NCBI GenBank assembly: GCA_030710605.1
Contig: CP092871.1
Coordinates: 68,964,377-69,028,376, forward strand
Direction of reading: 5' to 3'
DNA length: 64,000 bases
DNA from: Cordylochernes scorpioides
Lineage: Eukaryota; Arthropoda; Arachnida; Pseudoscorpiones; Chernetidae
Position numbers and translations under genes: made by a program. The notes under the pieces were generated by a model. It was not told the origin of the DNA. It searched no databases and worked only from the letters and a program-made list of their open reading frames with translations. Below are positions 34,001-41,340 of the stretch, piece after piece. How positions within the stretch are numbered: position 1 is the stretch's first letter; each line of letters starts with the position of its first letter.

Positions 34001-34741
34001 AAGTGACATATTGGCTTCCTTAACAAAAACTTTTCTTTCTCCTACAACCTTTATAGGATTATTGCAAAAGGATTTCAGATTTATTTCTGTTGGAATCAAT
34101 GGTTTCGCCCTCCATAACTTCTCAAAAATGCTCTTCGGCATCAAAGTTACAGGGCTTCCGGTATCCACTATGCCATTCAATATCTGGCCGTCCACTGTAA
34201 GGGCAATCTTAACTTCAGTTCCACTCTTAAGGGAAAAGATATTCTGCTGTTGCACATAGCCACTTTTCTGTGCCTTTCTTTTGGCCTTGCATACATTACT
34301 TAAGTGACCAATTTTTTTGCATTTGTAGCAAGTTTTAAACTTTTGCGGACATGCTGGCGCTAGGTGCGAATTTTTCATGCCACACCGGTAGCAAGTCCTT
34401 TCTTTGGTCGCAGATGTGAAGTTTTCCTTCGTAGGAGAGTACTTCGATTTTCTATTTCTCTCTATATGTGAGGTTACTCTCGCTACTTCTTTTTCATGCA
34501 GCTCTTTGGCATCTTTCTCTGCCAACTCGTATGAGACTGCCAGGGCAAATACCCTTTCCAATTTCACCTCGTCATCCTCTTGCAAGAGCCTCTTTTGAAG
34601 TGATTCTGATGTTAAGCCCGCTACAAATCTATCCCGTAGCATCATTTCTAACATCTCCCCAAAAGCACAGTTAGAGGCCAAGTGCTTCAATTCTCTCAGG
34701 TATTCGGAAACAGATTCGTTTTCCCTCTGTGTTCGTTTCAA
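30923..34741 (-). CDS. Gypsy Gag C-terminus fused to Pol polyprotein
   Basis: A 1272-codon frame on the minus strand. The nominal start at 34741 is a TTG inside gag. The true start lies upstream across two frameshifts. Domains in order: Gag tail with two CCHC zinc knuckles (residues 117-131 and 138-151); aspartic protease with DTGS (193-196); reverse transcriptase about 320-525 with YIDD (472-475); RNase H with D621, E662 and D687; integrase zinc motif H842/H845/C875/C878 and catalytic D905, D959, E995 (DD35E); then a GPKW..G segment near 1088. The fused Gag-Pol frame and paired knuckles fit the invertebrate K02A2.6/Mag-like Gypsy group. The last ~45 residues come from the LTR. All catalytic residues are present. 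Together with the 77-codon gag piece it would need two single-base changes to be read as one. Confidence 0.9.
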   Translation of the reverse strand: MKRTQRENESVSEYLRELKHLASNCAFGEMLEMMLRDRFVAGLTSESLQKRLLQEDDEVKLERVFALAVSYELAEKDAKELHEKEVARVTSHIERNRKSKYSPTKENFTSATKERTCYRCGMKNSHLAPACPQKFKTCYKCKKIGHLSNVCKAKRKAQKSGYVQQQNIFSLKSGTEVKIALTVDGQILNGIVDTGSPVTLMPKSIFEKLWRAKPLIPTEINLKSFCNNPIKVVGERKVFVKEANMSLRLIVVDESIPEILLGREWLKFLNINYSKLLNVNKISEIFMDSLIENYANQFNNDLGCLKDVKLDINIKKEEAPVFCKARSLPYSLKKKVEDELKCMVERGILEPIVHANWAAPIVPVVKKDGSIRICGDFRSTANKAIILDKYPLPTIDEIFSRLSGSTIFSTRDLSMAYLQVELTDEAKRVVNINTTKGLFAYRRLPYGVAVAPNKFQRMMDNIFADIPGVACYIDDILVSGKDARDHKSKLELVFRRLEEKGLKLNKAKCKFAVDSVEYLGFRIDKNGLHPMLNKIQAVSNAPEPKNIGQLRSFIGMLMYYARFIKDTSSILSPFYRLLKKNCPWKWTNEHRVLFKKCKSLLTDDSVLAHYDPAKELVLACDASSYGLGVVLSHRYKKQESPIAFASRTLTEAEKHYSQLEKEALSIVYGCEKFRQYLLGRSFVLVTDNRPLMHLFSPHKPIPLCAASRIKRWSLKLGAFHYSVEFRKTEDHGNADALSRLPLKANEGGSYDDDQILLLRKMNEVPFSFQDVAFETKRDKTLAIVLRNVREDTWQSPKFTKENPLFPYYKVRNELSVDFGCLQWKERIVIPPKLRSQILIDLHEMHFGMVKMKIIARRYFWWPGIDRSIEDMARQCPICQESADMPPSMITEWTWPEKPWHRLHLDLAGPFMGKMFLVIVDAYTKWLEIFILRDITSKTIVDCLRQVFARFGLPEFLVTDNGRQFVSREMEEFTRMNGIRHTKTSPYNPSTNGLAERYVRELKTSLKKNNEKDDLETNLQRFLFAHRAFPQSVLKESPAELLMKRRLKSRFSNLMPKMDMKGEGFPDALRKQEHFKIGSDIYFRNYAAGPKWKIGTILKLLSCRHYLIGYEGQSLKRHINQLRPVKGNPEATVEKEPSLVLPSTSGQELRRESHCEREPSHGGLEIPEEEVTTNELEPQSTRQELTSVGEHQEPMAATSGRKNPKPEPQTPEIQETTIPSPLLLGGEGVVYLHTWDICRNANILFAYSILTECIKALQVVSSWLVKSVSQSVV

Positions 34742-35016
34742 GAATTTGAGGTATTATCTTCTTTTTAGGCTTTAAATGCTGCCTAAATTTTTTTTACGAT
34801 TAGGTCATATGTCTGTGCTTCCATTTTTTTCTGGAAAAATAAGTCGTTACCTAGTTTCAGCAGTCCAGAGTCCAATAGAGATAGTAAAATCACAACTTTC
34901 TTGTGTTCATTAGTTTCATTTGCAGTGCACGCAGCATTGAATCTTTGTATAAAGATTTCGAAATCGTCTTCTTTTGGATCGTAGACTCTGAAAGGCACAG
35001 TTTGACTAATCGCCAT
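34742..35016 (-). pseudogene. Gypsy gag N-terminus, frameshifted
   Basis: ATG at 35016-35014 starts a 77-codon frame with DDFEIFIQRFNAACTAN and KVVILLSLLDSGLLKLGNDL, the typical start of Gypsy Gag. It stops right after a run of eight A on the coding strand (34789-34796 on plus as T). A second short piece (FRQHLKPKKK) continues in another frame. The third frame joins the large polyprotein at about 34755. Two frame changes in 50 bp, one at a homopolymer, suggest either decay or assembly error. Confidence 0.75.
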
Positions 35017-35181
35017 TCTTTTTCAAGCCACTAAGGCGGTTAATTGAATACCCCAAGATATGTCAGTCGATCGATGTCCGATGTCCGGAGCTTCCCCAGT
35101 TCTCTCAGCGATTCTCGTAGTCGATCCTGTAGAGTCCTGTAGTCGCTCCCGTAGTTCCTCCAATGATTCTCGTCGCCAACT

Positions 35182-35398
35182 TGTTGTGGAGGTGCCTCTG
35201 CGTGGGTTACTCAATAGCAGGCAACTACGTTCTCTTAGAATTTATTAGTACGCAAACTGCTACACTACGGACTGACTGACTGACTTGACTAACCAACTGC
35301 TGACAACTTGTAGCGCTTTTATACATTCAGTCAGAATCGAGTATGCAAAGAGGATATTTGCATTTCTGCAAATATCCCAAGTATGTAAATACACAACA
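35182..35398 (-). repeat. 5' LTR of the Gypsy element
   Basis: 217 bp, TGTTG...CAACA. The promoter for the element should lie here, reading toward lower coordinates. Confidence 0.9.
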
Positions 35399-35439
35399 AT
35401 TATAAAATTAAACAAATTTATTATTCAAATACAAAGAGA

Positions 35440-35705
35440 GAGAGAGAGAGGCATTTTCTTATCGTGCAACTGAAAGTTGCTGATGGCTTGCGCCATCTAT
35501 CGGAATAAATATCAACTATTCTCGTTGATTTTTAATTATTCCAGAATTGGCCAAATACCCATTCTTGATTAATCAAGAAAAAGCTAACCACAGACGCGTT
35601 TCGGGCTGTTGGCCCTCATCAGCGTGGTGCAAGCTGTACCTCGACGACCAAAAAATTGGTCATTAAGGCATCCTGAAAAATCATGAAACGGGTAGTTAAG
35701 GCCAT
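35440..35705 (-). mobile_element. PLE-type 1 tail with canonical hammerhead
   Basis: Minus strand order: AGGTACAGCTTGCACC, hammerhead core, GGTTAGC, CTTGATTAATCAAG palindrome, CCAATTCTGGAATAATTAAA, GATGGCGCAAGCCATC, GTTGCACGATAAG. GA microsatellites flank it (35431-35450, 35736-35761). Confidence 0.65.
35587..35628 (-). ncRNA. hammerhead ribozyme, best-preserved copy (PLE-type 1)
   Basis: Minus strand 5' to 3': ACCACG (stem I), CTGATGA, GGGC-CAACA-GCCC (stem-loop II), GAAAC, GC, GTC cleavage triplet, TGTGGT (stem I). Every conserved core base is present and stem I closes with six pairs including one G-U. Stem III is the two-pair AC/GT with GC loop that is reported for Penelope-like elements. 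A self-cleaving RNA is plausible if transcribed. Confidence 0.75.
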
Positions 35706-36061
35706 AAATATCACTTTTGTACTATGTTTTCACAAAGAGAGAGAGAGAGAGAGAGAGAGAGGTTAAACTAAATAAATAAAAATGCGAAAAGTTATTAGCT
35801 TTCATATTCTAAGTCACTACATCTTCTGTTTTGATATAAACAAATAGTTGGTTAAAAAAACATTGATTTCACAGATTATTTTAATTTGCTTTGTTTAGCA
35901 ATCTCAGCATGTCAAAGACAGTCTTCAATCAAATATAATAATTCAATATAATATATCTGTCTCTTTTATATAAAGTTCTCTGTATGAACCAAGGTTAGCA
36001 GCTGTTTTAATTGTTTGTATCTACCTGGTTCTTCCTAGTTTCATAATATATCACCAGAAAA

Positions 36062-36545
36062 TTACAACAAAAACCTTTATTAAGACATTATTGTCTTACA
36101 AGGGGATTCCCCATAAAGGTTATATATGTACATGAGCGAGGAGGAAAATCAATTTAGAGGGGAGGGGGAGCAATCAGCCGTTGTCTGTGGAGTTGAGCAC
36201 TTTTTCCCTCATTTTATCAATCGCCTTCAAAAATGTTAAATATTTACAAACAAAGGAGTATAGTAAGTAAAAATTTATATACACGTTGTTCATTATAGTG
36301 AGTTAGTCCCGAAATTTCGTGAATTTCCAGTCTCTTTTCCTGTATAAATGGGCAATGGAATATATAATGGGCCAAATTGTCTTGGATGCCAACATTGCAG
36401 AAGTAGCAATTTAAAGGGTCGGTGTTCCAAAATCCCGTGATATCCTCGGGGGAAAATAGCCATAGAATCCTTTGACGGGCTATAAATCGCTTAATTTCTA
36501 AAGGAAGGTTTGATAGTAAGTAGTCTTCCGCACAAGAAAATTGCG
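36062..36545 (-). pseudogene. 5'-truncated LINE, ORF2 C-terminus and 3' tail
   Basis: The minus frame reads EIKRFIARQRILWLF, then CYFCNVGIQDNLAHYIFHCP, the CxxC...H....C motif after the RT, and ends ILLCL with a stop near 36236. The 3' UTR ends ACTTATTGTCTTAATAAAGG-like followed by TTTTTGTTGT. Same family as 24264-24660. Confidence 0.6.
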
Positions 36546-36579
36546 ATAGTACGCTAAACTATATAAGTTTTTTATGAAA

Positions 36580-36755
36580 AAGGCATCTCCTTATCGTGCA
36601 ACTGAAAGTTGCTGATGACTTGCGCCATCTTTAGGAATAAATATCAACTATTCTCGTTGATTTTTAATTATTCCAGAATTGGCCAAATACCCATTCTTGA
36701 TTAATCAAGTAAAGCTAACCACGGACGCGTTTCGGGCTGTTGGCCCTCATATATA
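36580..36755 (-). mobile_element. PLE-type 1 tail, cut at the hammerhead
   Basis: Nearly identical to 35440-35640 on the minus strand but it starts abruptly in the middle of CTGATGA, next to ATATATATAT. Confidence 0.6.
36718..36750 (-). ncRNA. truncated hammerhead ribozyme (PLE-type 1)
   Basis: Has ATGAGGGCCAACAGCCC, GAAAC, GCGTC and CGTGGT, but the CTG of the core and the 5' strand of stem I are gone. Confidence 0.5.
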
Positions 36756-36773
36756 TATGTTTTATTATTTACA

Positions 36774-37329
36774 AGGGTCACTCCAAAAGTTTTTGAAATC
36801 AATATTATATAATTAAAAAATAAATTATACCATTAAAATCTACATGCTTTTTTTACCTAACATAAACATTTTCATAAAGTAGTAACAACAATGACTTATA
36901 GAGGGCGCGACTTTGTTTACAGCGGCAGTGGTAATTTCTAAACATTGCATCAGACACAATGGAGTTTACTAGAGAAAGTTTACGCGCCATGATATTTTAT
37001 GATTATAAAAGTGATTTAACCTTAAAGAATTCCGTGAAAGATTGATGAAAGCTTTAGGAGATAAAGCTCCTTCTATTAGAACAGTCTTTAAATGGTTTAA
37101 TGAATTTAAATTAGGAAAAACCAACCTTGAAGATGAACGTCGTTCAGGTCAACCACTAATAGAAGTGACCCAAGAAAAAATTGAGCTGTTAAGATTGTTA
37201 CTTAGAGACGTTCAAAGAATTACGTATCAGCAGTTAGAGAAAAGTGTGGGCATTGGATCGGCAGAAATGAACACCCCCATTAATGATAATTTAAAATCCA
37301 GAAAACTTTGGTCTTCAGACAAACTATGA
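36774..37329 (+). pseudogene. mariner 5' half: inverted repeat and transposase N-terminus
   Basis: The left end ACAAGGGTCACTCCAAAAG matches the mariner terminus at 13336. ATG at 36959 starts MEFTRESLRAMIFYDYKSDL. After one frameshift at about 37030 the frame continues RLMKALGDKAPSIRTVFKWF and LEDERRSGQP, the paired helix-turn-helix of mariner transposase, then breaks down near KLWSSDKL at 37329. The DDD catalytic part is absent. Confidence 0.75.
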
Positions 37330-37339
37330 GTTTGACTGA

Positions 37340-38184
37340 AGATCAAAACCTTGTACTACACACCTACTAGTCAAAGACTATTCGACGATCTTAAGTTTGT
37401 CTTCCCTAAACTACCCAACATCTTCACCAAAATGTCACATAGATGACGTAAGTGACCCCAACTTGAGGATGACACATCAATTAAGTCAAAAACAAACTAA
37501 AATATATAAAATATCAGAGAGGCAATGAGGCAAGTTTACAGAATAGGAAAATCGAAATATAAAAATTAACAATCTGTTCATAAAATAATAATATATTTTG
37601 CTACAACATATATTCTATCAACATCCAAACTGCAGACAATCTCTCTACTTTACAACATCACAAGAAAAATGGCCAATTTCCTGAATACACAATTCTTTCA
37701 AAATTCCTTTACCATTTTTCATCTTCACACACAATTAGCGGCTCTTTAATAACAATGGTGTTTGGAAATTAATTGAATTGAAGAAACTTCCTTTACCATT
37801 TTATTTGTACATGTATATAGAAACTATCTTAACTATATATTTATAAGAATTGAATTTATATATACACACACAGATTATATATATTCTTCAAACCTATTAT
37901 ACAATTTTATTTGCTTTGTTTAGAAAGATAATAAAAATCAATTTTAAAACTTTTGGGCGTTTTTCCGAATTTATTAAAAATCCATAAATACTTTAGCTTG
38001 AGAATATTTTCGTTTAGAAATATTTTATCAGGTATTTTTATTATTGTCGTTTGGGAATATTAAAAAGGAACCGATTTTAAATATATATCTCACAGAATAA
38101 TCAATCCCTGAGCGCTCTCTACTAAAGGAGATAGTACGATTTTTATATTGTATTGAAAATTTTAATCTATTTTATATAATTTTG

Positions 38185-38230
<46 letters not shown>

Positions 38231-38850
38231 AAATACAAATATTATTTTTTTTTTGAAACATATATTTTATTATTACTCATTGGCTGTTTTTTTTTTTACA
38301 ATAGTTTTAGGATATATACCAGTTTAAACATTGTTACTTATTTTTAAATTCACCAATATAAGATTAATTTTGTAAATTCTATATAACTGTGAAAATATTT
38401 GATTTTTCTTCAAGTAATTAAAAATGAAAACTACTTGATAGTAAATTTCATCTTTCCTATTTTTACGATTGCACCTTCAATTCTCTATCTTTTCAACAAC
38501 AAAACATTACATTCATAAAATATAAATAGTTTAATTTAGTTTCTAAAGATTGTATATATTTAATTGAAAAAGTAAAAAGTGTTAAACCAAATATATTTTG
38601 TTAGAGTGATTTTGAAATTTAAAAATAATAAGCAATTATCTTTCTGCATGACACACATATTTCTATTGATGAGTCAACCCCAAACAACATCAGATTTGAA
38701 ATATCATTTTTAAATCAGCGCCCTCTATCGATGAAAATTATTAAAAAAAAATTATAACGCTACTTTTATTCTTATATATATAATTGAAATTTATTTTTCT
38801 ATATATTTTTTAAATCTTGCAATGAATAAAAATTGAAAGAGGAAAGGAGA
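37340..38850. other. intergenic, very AT-rich
   Basis: Contains an (AT)n run at about 38192-38224 and poly(T) runs. The phrase CTCTGTTAATAAAATAATAAAT, also seen at 40495 and 40675, marks an old dispersed repeat with an ACTTGAGGATGA...GGTTTACAGA body (about 37430-37600). No gene. Confidence 0.5.
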
Positions 38851-38851
38851 G

Positions 38852-39020
38852 AAGTCGGTGGACGAGTGGTTAAAACCCTTGATTCCCGACAGTCATGTAC
38901 CAGGATCGAATCCCGTATTGTACACTTTGTTTTAATATGTGAATAACCTTCATTCATTGTTGTAAATATCATAAACTAGGTTGCCCTTTTTGAGGGGTAC
39001 CTAGTAAAGTTATTATGGAA
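38852..39020 (+). mobile_element. tRNA-derived SINE, family B, copy 1
   Basis: GTCGGTGGACGAGTGGTTAA (box A-like) and GGATCGAATCCCG (box B-like) head, then TTTAATATGTGAATAACC and AGGTTGCCCTTTTTGAGG..TACCTAGTAAAG. The second copy is 51847-52030. Confidence 0.6.
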
Positions 39021-39039
39021 CCGGAAAAAAGAAAAGTTA

Positions 39040-39180
39040 ACCAATAAATATCAACTAATCGCTGATTTTTGAATATTTCAAAATTGGCTGAAATACCTTT
39101 TCTTGATTGATCAGAAAAAGTTAACCACGTACAAGTTTCAGGCTGTTGGCCATCATCAGTGTTGTACAAACTTTATTTTT
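39040..39180 (-). mobile_element. PLE-type 1 tail, diverged
   Basis: Minus strand with hammerhead-like core (39124-39165), GTTAACTTTTTCTGATCAATC and AATATTCAAAAATCAGCG. The minus frame DDGQQPETCTWLTFSDQS is the antisense-free reading of the same tail, a phrase that recurs because the RNA motif is conserved. Confidence 0.55.
39124..39165 (-). ncRNA. hammerhead ribozyme motif (PLE-type 1), diverged
   Basis: Minus strand: CTGATGA, TGGCCAACAGCCT stem-loop II, GAAAC, then TTGTA instead of GCGTC, CGTGGT. Stem I lost most of its pairing. Confidence 0.45.
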
Positions 39181-39480
39181 TTATTTTATTAATACAGAAT
39201 CACGAAGTCTATCAGACTATTGCGCTATATTATAATTATTTACATATATATATCTTTAATTATTTACACGATGAATTAGTAGCTATTTATAAATCTGTGT
39301 GCAAATAGCTCTAACTTGCCAAAGTTTTCATAAGATTGAGTATATACAAAAAGATGATTTGGCATTATGTCAAAGTAAGCAAGTACAATTTGGTTAGTCA
39401 GAGGGCAAACCAACAAAAGATGCTCTGGTGTTTCAAGATCTAGACAGCATTCACATGTTGGAGGTACAAGCTGTGCCTTT
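39176..39480 (-). pseudogene. 5'-truncated LINE, ORF2 C-terminus
   Basis: The minus frame reads PPTCECCLDLETPEHLLLVC, another CxxC...H....C motif, then FVYTQSYENFGKLELF and a stop near 39285. The zinc motif and the short distance to the stop match the copies at 24.3 and 36.1 kb in style, but the sequence differs, so this may be a second family. Confidence 0.55.
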
Positions 39481-39659
39481 GAGTATCAGGTCTTTGAGGC
39501 TTCCTGGCAAATCATAGAATTGGGTAAGAAAGAAAAGAATATTGCCACGTGGAAAATTAGGGGAGACAAACTTCAGGATGCCTTAGCAATTTATTTAAGA
39601 CAAGAGAGAATATATTTATATGAAAATAGACACTTCGGCCAGTTGGAGTTTTTTTTATT

Positions 39660-39703
39660 TTCTCAACGTTTCGACCAAAATCTTTTGTCTTCGTCAGGAG
39701 AAG
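39660..39703 (-). ncRNA. hammerhead ribozyme motif (PLE-type 2)
   Basis: Minus strand: CTTCTC, CTGACGA, AGACAAAAGATTTTGGTC stem II, GAAAC, GTT, GAGAAA. Stem I TTCTC/GAGAA is intact. Confidence 0.55.
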
Positions 39704-40223
39704 TAAATAAAAATAAAGCATTTGGCAAGGCGTTAAAAAATGTTCTGAGGTTTGCAAGGGCGTTCTCACGTGATTTTTATAATTTAGTACAACATCTAAA
39801 GCGCGAGTCAAAAACAAATATTAAACTCGTCGAAGACTATGATCTTGGAAATAAAAATATACAATAATAAAATTATAATAAATTAAGTCAAAATAAATAA
39901 ATAAAGTAATATAATAATAATAATCATCACAAAGATTATCATATAGATTTCTAACTATTATGTCCAATTTTTATCTAGCTTATTAGCTAATTTTTAAATT
40001 AAAAAATAAAGCGTATTATTGCGGAATATCTTCAAAAGTATTTATAGTTCTTTTCCTAAATTCTCGTGATACCCATCCCTCTAAAAATAATCTTTCCTTA
40101 TCTTAATTTTTTTTTTTTTGACTCGCGCTTTAGATGTACTAAATTATAAAAATCACGTGAGAACGCCCTTGCAAACCTCAGAACAATTTTTAACGCCTTG
40201 CCAAATGCTTTATTTTTATTTAC

Positions 40224-40259
40224 TTCTCCTGACGAAGATTTTTGTCGAAACGTTGAGAA
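40224..40259 (+). ncRNA. hammerhead ribozyme motif (PLE-type 2), short stem II
   Basis: TTCTC, CTGACGA, AGATTTTTGTC, GAAAC, GTT, GAGAA. Compared with the copy at 39660 it lacks about 7 nt in stem II, which removes that stem. Confidence 0.5.
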
Positions 40260-40489
40260 AATAAAAAACTCCAACTGGCCGAAGTGTCTATTTTTTAATA
40301 TAAATATGAATGCCGGCCAGGCAGCATCTATCTTTACGATAAAGAGGAAATATAGTTTTACGGGCTACTAACCAAAATGTATGATTTCCAAGTCCAGACT
40401 TATTTAAGACAAAAACAAACTATTGATGATAAACAAAATATAAGCAATGAGGAAAGTTTACAGAGTAGCAAAATATAAACATAAAAAAA

Positions 40490-41170
40490 TGATACTCTGT
40501 TAATAAAATAATAAATACTTTTCTACAATATTGCCACGTGGAAAATTAGGAAAGACAAACTTTGGGATGGCACAGCAATTTATTTAGGGCAAGAACAAAC
40601 TATGAATGATAAAAAAGATAAACAATGAAAAAGGTTTACAGAGAGTAGTAAAATATAAACATAAAAATGATACTCTGTTAATAAAATAATAAATACTTTG
40701 CTACAATATAAATACATAAACTCCGTTCTTGAGTTATCTACTTCTCAACATTTCTTGGTGACTCAGTGTCACCTTCCTCGGGGTTCTTGAATTCACTAAC
40801 ATAATTATAAGTAAGATTTCAAGAATTCTTTCCCTTGAAGAAATTGCAAATGAGTCGCCGAAACATCGGGAAATAACTCGAAAATATGATTTTATATATG
40901 TATGATGTATGATTTTATATATATATGTATGATTATGTATATGTATTTTTATTCTTTCTGTGAAAAATAGACACTTCGGCAAGTTAGAGTTTTTTATTTT
41001 CACAACGTTTCGACAAAAATCTTTTGTCTTCGTCAGGAAAAATTATTTTGTTATGTACTCTTCTACCTAATATTCAATAATCTTAGGTAGTGTGGTTTCT
41101 ATTAAAAGAGATTGTATGCTTCTGAAAAATTATATATTTGCATAATATTTTATTATTACAGAATTATCAT
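40490..41170. other. scraps of dispersed repeats before the LINE
   Basis: The block TTGCCACGTGGAAAATTAGG...TAAACATAAAAATGATACTC occurs at 40395-40510 and 40530-40710 and (in part) at 39540. A type-2 PLE tail scrap lies at 40968-41045 with a weak hammerhead core at 41001-41042 (minus). At 40745-40890 hairpin-like CTTCTCAACATTTC and CCGAAACATCGGG pieces resemble further PLE tails. No gene. Confidence 0.45.
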
Positions 41171-41340
41171 AAGAACTAAAAACATTTTATTTATTTATTT
41201 CGTCTCAATTTACAGGTGTTACATTCGAGCACAGCTCGCGAGTCACCTTGTCCTGGCTATTTACACATGGCGAGTTGGTGGAGTAGAAGTGGTCCCCCTA
41301 GGCCTTGCAGGAGGGCAGCTGTTGGGCGATGAGCTCTTGA

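Larger units (their letters stand above)
30840..35403 (-). mobile_element. Ty3/Gypsy LTR retrotransposon, complete ends
   Basis: LTRs of 217 bp each (30845-31061 and 35182-35398), TGTTG...CAACA, differ at two positions by eye. The target duplication ATTAT is present at 30840-30844 and 35399-35403. The primer-binding site TGGCGACGAGAATC (minus strand, about 35165-35178) starts 3 bases inside the 5' LTR. The polypurine tract AGGAGGGGAGGG (31062-31073, minus) touches the 3' LTR. Total 4554 bp without the duplication. All pol domains are present. Gag is broken. Confidence 0.92.
39627..40303. mobile_element. inverted pair of PLE-type 2 tails (about 190-bp arms)
   Basis: The left arm 39627-39820 (CACTTCGGCCAGTTGGAG, TCAACGTTTCGACC, GCATTTGGCAAGGCG, GCGAGTCAAAA) and the right arm 40115-40303 are inverted copies. 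Each arm carries a hammerhead core pointing outward (39660-39703 minus, 40224-40259 plus). The centre is AT-rich. PLEs are known to occur with terminal repeats in inverted orientation, so this may be a dead PLE that lost its coding part. Confidence 0.7.

Noticed and set aside
30948..34674. Plus-strand frames opposite the Gypsy pol
   Set aside because: Antisense shadows of the polyprotein.
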